In this document: piece after piece, positions 59,152-64,000 of the stretch
Numbering within the stretch: the first letter of the stretch is position 1
How the letters are laid out: the number at the start of each line of letters is the position of its first letter
Assembly: GCA_934045905.1 (NCBI GenBank)
Contig: OW203773.1
Location: 18,153,246 to 18,217,245, forward strand
Reading direction: 5' to 3'
Origin: Leuctra nigra
Lineage: Eukaryota > Arthropoda > Insecta > Plecoptera > Leuctridae
DNA length: 64,000 bases
The notes under the pieces: generated by a model
Told to the model about the DNA's origin: nothing
The model's input: the letters and a program-made list of their open reading frames with translations, nothing else
Databases searched by the model: none
Made by a program: the position numbers and the translations under genes

Positions 59152-59940
59152 AAAATCTTTTCACATTGCAGTTGCAGTTGCATTTTCACATTGCAAGAAA
59201 CATGTTTCTTGATTCAGGACATTTTTATCTTCATTCATTAATATTTTGCTTGCTGCGTCAACAAACGAGTAATACAAATTATTTATTTTTACATTCGTAA
59301 ATAATTCACATTTCCTATTTAAAAAACAATTTAAAAATAGTATTTTTGCTTAGAGGTATATTTTACAAAACATTTGTGACAAGATATTAGATAGATAATA
59401 TATTATTAGTAGATAGACCAGATAGATATTTTAAAGTCTGTTTCAAAAACTATCAACTCTAAAAAAAATCCCGTTATAGGTGGAACGAGTAAAAAGATAT
59501 TTTTTGTCTAACGCTCAATTACCTATTCAAAATGTAGGTAATTTTTTTTATAGGAGTCCAGACCGTAAAAACATGTCACAAACATATCAGGTTTTAAAAA
59601 AAGAAAAAAATATAATTTTTGTCTAGAGGTAATTAAATTTTTTTCACAACAATTTTGTTAAAAAATTACATTTGTTTTTCGGACATAAATAATTTAAAAG
59701 TCTGTTTCAAGAGCTATATCAGATCTAAAAAAATCATCATTCTAGGTGAAACAAGTAAAAAAATATTATATGTTGTCTAACGCTCAATTATCAAAAAATA
59801 AGTTTTTTGGTCTATTTTGGCACCCTGAAAGTAAAAACGTATAAAGAATAAATCCTGAAAGAGGTTTGTATTGCTTTGTTCTTGGTAGTACCAAATTATC
59901 AAAGCTCTTAGCACGTTTAATACCTACTACCTATAATTAA
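59152..59940. other. No gene seen
   Basis: AT-rich; two imperfect direct repeats of a stretch with TTTTTGTCTAACGCTCAATTA (59503 and 59772) and AAGTCTGTTTCAA (59434 and 59698), so an old duplication of about 265 bp. Confidence 0.45.
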
Positions 59941-60276
59941 TATGTGATGCGATCTGTGAAAAGGGACCTGTGGGTGAAGGATAGTGATTTCCAAAAATTA
60001 GGAATAAATCATAAAAAATAATTATTAAATTCTGATAATAATAAAAAAAGTAATATATTTTTAAATTTTATTGTTTAAAAACTAACAAAGCAGATTTTTT
60101 TTAAACTTTTGTTTAAATATTTTTTTAATATTTTTATAGTAGGTATTTGTATTTACAGAGATTGAAGAAAACACGACTAAGTAGCAGATAAAGCCATAAT
60201 CCGAAATTCGATAAAATAGCAATTGCAAACTAACTCTTTCACCCACAGGTCCCTTCTCACAGATCGCATCACACAT
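59941..60276. mobile_element. Inverted-repeat MITE (336 bp)
   Basis: TGTGATGCGATCTGTGA and GGGACCTGTGGGTGAA at the left recur inverted at the right end (60233-60276). No ORF. Confidence 0.8.
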
Positions 60277-60365
60277 AGTAAATTGGTACCTTCTAGAAAC
60301 TGAATGTCTATAATATTCATTATCTGCTGAATTAGGAGCAGTGTTGTGTTGACGTTGTGATTAGT

Positions 60366-60729
60366 CTTGGGGACCGCCATGGAAACTGACGGACTGTGTC
60401 AAATTTTTCTAAAATACCTCAGTCTCCCCAAGGCACATTATTTACTCCACTGTTATGCAACTTTGTGAGGTAGATTTGATACCCATTATCTCGCATTACT
60501 TTTGAGAATATTTAAGAAATATTTAAAGAAAAAAAAATCACATTTCGTGAAAAATACGGATTTTTTTAAAAAGTATTTCTTAAAATTTCTCAATAGCATT
60601 ACTAGTAAATGGGTATCAAAACTACCTAACAAAGTTGCATAACAGTGGAGTAAATAATGAGCCTTGGGTAGACTGAGGTATTTTAGGAAAATTTGACACA
60701 GTCCGTCAGTTTCCATAGCAGTCCCCAGG
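60366..60729. mobile_element. Inverted-repeat MITE (364 bp) with long arms
   Basis: Arms of about 170 bp beginning CTTGGGGACCGCCATGGAAA, with GACGGACTGTGTCAAATTTT and TTTACTCCACTGTTATGCAA inside. No ORF. Confidence 0.85.
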
Positions 60730-60857
60730 GGTGCGATCACATAAAATGATAACTTACTTATCACGGAGACGAGATCCTAGAAGGCCGTGAATAACATTGA
60801 GATGAGAAGCTTGTCACCGTGACAAGATAGTTCTCATTTTATGTAATCCCACCCCAG
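60726..60857. mobile_element. Short MITE with CAGGGGTG ends (about 130 bp)
   Basis: CAGGGGTGCGATCACATAAA and its near-complement at 60835-60857. It abuts the preceding MITE and shares its last bases, as if one had inserted at the end of the other. Confidence 0.7.
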
Positions 60858-60884
60858 GACTCTTAACTGATAAAATTATATACA

Positions 60885-61721
60885 CTAGGAAAACGCTCTG
60901 GGTAACGCGTTGATGAGCGAGCACGGATACGCGCAACAACTCGAACCGAAATTCTGTCTATCGAAAATGTCATTAAAAGCCAATCATTCTAGAATTTCGT
61001 CACAGACTTGTTACATTGAACCTTTATGATTGAACGGTTGCGCGTGAATTTTCAAAAATCCCAGGATCTCCTTCAAAAAATATACCTGGGGCCACTCATA
61101 TGATATAAGTGTGTCTACACAATATCAGATCGACTGTTGAACGGTCATTATCAGTATCATTTGCGTTTGAAAGTTTCTGCTCTAACTACCTTGCCTTAAG
61201 CTGAAGAGTCGAAGTCGCCGTGAATTTGACAGCCAACACGCAAAATGTCCGCAAAATGTCAATAACTTTTGGATTTAAACACAGATTAGTATGAAAATTG
61301 TCAAAAATGCAGATAATGTTGGTCCCAACCATCATGCGAAGTTATAAGTTGATCGTTCAATCGGTTCTAGTTTAAATTTCAAAAAACACAGGAAAGATGG
61401 TTTTAAATTTTAACCAATGGGAGGATTTGGCTGAAATTTTTTATGATTAGGTAAAATGTTGGTTGAAATGACTATGCTAAATTTCAAATCGATTGGATCA
61501 ACCAATCTAATGATATTTTTTTTAAAATTTGAACCAATCAGGGGATTTCAAAAAAATGTGGGTCTGCAACGCCCGGAAATGGTCAGTACATGTGTGCAAA
61601 ATTTCAGCTTGATCGAAGAAAAACTGCGACTTGTATATCGTCAGTAACAGAAAAAAAACAGAAAAAAAACAGAGGTCCGTGCCAAAAGAGCCAAAAGGAG
61701 ACGCTCGCTTCGCTCGCTCAA
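60885..61721 (-). mobile_element. Helitron-like family X, copy 6 (uninterrupted)
   Basis: CTAG end at 60885, TTGAG end at 61721, host A and T outside. Used here as the reference for copy 1, whose two halves it joins at CACTCATATGAT. Carries AACAGAGGTCCGTGCCAAAA near the TTGAG end. Confidence 0.8.
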
Positions 61722-61734
61722 TAATTATCAATAA

Positions 61735-62410
61735 TTATTTTATCTATTAATTATCTAGACAATTTTATAAATGGTTATCTTTATCTCTATCTAGATAAAA
61801 AATATTGATATCTATTGGCAAATTATCTAGATAAAAAAATGCATTTGAACATGTACAAGCCATATGAAGTCATAAATCAGATGATATAAAGAAGAACATC
61901 ATCTCATTTGAGTTGCCCAAATTGGTTTGTTTTGGCAGCCCAATTTAAAAAAAAACAAAAAAAAACGAATAGAAGTAATGTATGTACAAGCGTGTAATAA
62001 GTAGCTGTGCTGGTTGTCTCTCTCTGCTCCATATAAAAACATGTTTATGTTACGAGTCAGAGAAAGGCAGAATAACAGGGATTTTATTCCACCACTGTAC
62101 CTACACCTATGCCGGTTTCCCATACAACACGAGGATTTCGCCGTTTTCTTTTGACGCTGACCCTGCCTACCAGGAGAAAGTAGTACATACCTTCTATTAT
62201 TTTTATTTGGTGAAAAAATTGTCTATATTGTCTATTACAATTTAGATACTTTTTTATCTTTATCTATTATCTAGATGATTTTTTGAAAATGTATACAAAT
62301 TTTATTTTATCTATATACATTTTTAGCAGGATAGCTATAATAAAAAAATAATAAAAAAATAATATCTTTAGGTATCTAGATAAAAATAAAATAATCCAAT
62401 CACATTCACA
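61735..62410. repeat. TATCTAGATAA-rich element, second copy
   Basis: Clusters of TTATCTAGA-type palindromes at 61735-61835 and 62245-62400 enclose about 400 bp of non-repetitive sequence without a convincing ORF. Same motif as 7240-7700. Confidence 0.5.
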
Positions 62411-62704
62411 ACACTGATTAGGAGACTTGAAAAATAAACAAAATATATACCTAGGTACCTAGGCTATATGTTTTTGTAAAATGTTATCCACAAAAAGTAT
62501 AATTGATTAGGTGAAATCATATTATAAATATTTTATGTAAGTAATTTGGGATTAAAATTTTAAAGTTGATAAAATTTTTAATTTTTATTTTTTTTAATCT
62601 TCTTTTTATTTTTAAGTGGCAAACATGCGATTAAATTTTCAAATCTTAACTCCATTTCAAATAAGAATACCTTCTCAATGTTAAAATCTACAGATCAAGT
62701 TTTA

Positions 62705-63124
62705 CTAGGAAAACGCTATGTGCAACACATTGAAGAACGAGTTTTCGTATTGCATGTGAATTGATAGTTTGCAAAGTTTCTGCTCTACAGACCTTGGAAA
62801 TAGCTCAATCGAAATGTGTCAAAGAAACAGTGATAAAATATCTGACAATAAATTTCACAAATAATTTTCAAAATGGCCATAAAAGGTCAATAACTTCTGA
62901 AGTTAATGACAGATTAGTCTGAAAATTATCAAAAATACATAGGTATACACAAGACCGAACGTAAACTAACTAATGTACCTAATATAAAATTTAAGATTGA
63001 CTGGTTGAAAGGTTTGACCTGTGGGGCAAAACACAAAACAAACAAATCCACATAGTGAAAGTGTCTTCACTATGTACTATGTATGTATGACAGTGTCTAT
63101 AGTACCGTGGTGATGCTTGCTCAA
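62705..63124 (-). mobile_element. Helitron-like family X, copy 7 (short)
   Basis: CTAGGAAAACGCTATGTG at 62705 and GTACCGTGGTGATGCTTGC at the other end; host bases A and T outside. Confidence 0.7.
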
Positions 63125-63392
63125 TTAGATCATTGACGTACACTGGGAGTGGGGACATGCGACTGGCCAGTCATCTGTCGTCGATGTCTAGTGACAAACG
63201 GAACCGCCCCGTTCTTACGTACAGACCAAGGTCAAATTCTTCACTCGTCCGGCTGAGATCGTCTTACATAGGCCAAGATTGCAGGGAAAGCTGACGCAGC
63301 ACAACAATAAGCTTAATTTAGGTCTATGTTATAAATATGAAGGCATGTTGTAGCATTGAACAAAATTATTAATAATGTCTTTATATTGCCAG
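63125..63392. other. GC-richer island, possibly promoter or exon
   Basis: 63155-63298 is open from ATG for 47 codons on the plus strand (MRLASHLSSMSSDKRN), in a stretch richer in CpG than its surroundings. No donor site fits well. Could be a first exon or promoter region. Confidence 0.25.
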
Positions 63393-63476
63393 AATCGTGG
63401 CTTGTAGTGCGGCCTCAGACATCGGCGGAAGCATTCAGTGCTGCAGCTATAGCAGTCACGAGTCCCATACTGAGCG
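63393..63476 (+). CDS. Possible internal exon (84 nt), product unknown
   Basis: TATTGCCAG acceptor and GCG|GTAGTC donor enclose an open frame reading SWLVVRPQTSAEAFSAAAIA. Codon use is GC-rich compared with the surroundings. No partner exon is in the window. The opposite strand is also open here, so the call is weak. Confidence 0.3.
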
Positions 63477-63534
63477 GTAGTCAATGATTAGATTGTCATC
63501 CAGCAATCTAAACAATTTCTTAATATTATAAAAA

Positions 63535-63770
63535 TTACTGGGAACAGTCATTCAAATCATTCATATTTGATAAATGAATATGTACGACTGGATAGTGGGA
63601 TGGGATGGCGTTTAGCAAATAATTATTCTTTAGTTCATTCCAATTATTTAGCAAAATATCAAAATTAATTAATTCGATTGCTCTTAATCTTATTTCTTTA
63701 CGTTGAAGATATGGCCTCTGCTGGTTCGGAGTGGGTTGGCCCTTTGGATGTTCAATCAGAATCAATTCAA
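63535..63770 (-). CDS. Possible terminal exon, RAP-domain-like end
   Basis: About 78 codons to a stop, reading LIEHPKGQPTPNQQRPYLQR and then IRLRAIELINFDILLNNWNE. The second part has the charged-then-Leu/Ile, Trp-Asn pattern of a RAP domain C-terminus (FAST kinase-like proteins), but the match is slight. An acceptor may lie at TTTAG near 63782. The remaining bases to 64000 show nothing. Confidence 0.25.
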
Positions 63771-64000
63771 AAGTAAAATCTAAATATTGTACTTATAAAA
63801 ATAATATTTCTTGCATCATGCACCTTGAAATTAAAAATCTTTATTCCCAGAATTGTTTTCACCTAAACACTTGGTAATCAGTCACTTGGAATATAGCTTG
63901 ATCTCATAATGTCACAAATTCTTGATAGAAGCTATTTTATTGTCAGTAGCAATATACACAAGTTGAGATTGATTATTGAAACAAAAAACAAATAAAATCG

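Overview
The window is nuclear DNA from an animal, most likely a hemipteran (planthopper-like) insect. The evidence is an AT-rich, intron-rich sequence carrying an insect-type fatty acyl-CoA reductase and a 7tm_6 odorant receptor (a family known only from insects), and the kinds of transposable elements around them. The species is inferred, not shown.

Layout. (1) 1-7108, + strand: the last seven coding exons of a fatty acyl-CoA reductase; its 5' part lies outside the window. The fifth visible exon is preceded by a sixfold 146-bp tandem duplication of its own splice acceptor. (2) 9534-20934, - strand: a complete seven-exon odorant receptor of 476 codons, with large introns full of transposons. 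(3) 24726-27813, - strand: a two-exon C2H2 zinc-finger gene (ZF-A). (4) 28.3-42.4 kb: a nest of retroelements. It holds an intact two-ORF LINE, two Penelope-like elements (RT plus GIY-YIG endonuclease), a third Penelope-like 3' fragment, a LINE fragment, tRNA-derived SINE copies and a head-to-tail dimer of a Helitron-like element. (5) 42.7-53.0 kb: no convincing gene, but a dense series of inverted-repeat (MITE or foldback) elements. (6) 53208-57735, - strand: a paralogue of ZF-A (ZF-B) whose intron has taken in transposons and whose last fingers are broken by frameshifts. (7) 58.4-63.1 kb: more short elements, including a palindromic element with hammerhead-like cores. (8) 63.4-63.8 kb: two weak exon candidates on opposite strands.

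Main observations. Three dispersed families explain most of the non-coding sequence. Family X (seven copies) has ends TTGAG...CTAG, inserts between A and T without target duplication, forms a head-to-tail dimer, and in one copy keeps the start of a Helitron-type protein; I read it as a set of Helitron deletion derivatives. Family Y (two copies) joins a 0.4-kb palindrome to a body that ends in a hairpin followed by TAG. The Penelope-like tails carry hammerhead ribozyme-like motifs with compensatory stem changes, a stem III of only ACGT, and one extra A after CTGANGA; one such motif is built into a short palindromic element with an 11-bp target duplication. I was not able to run any search or folding program, so names above family level are from recognition of motifs.
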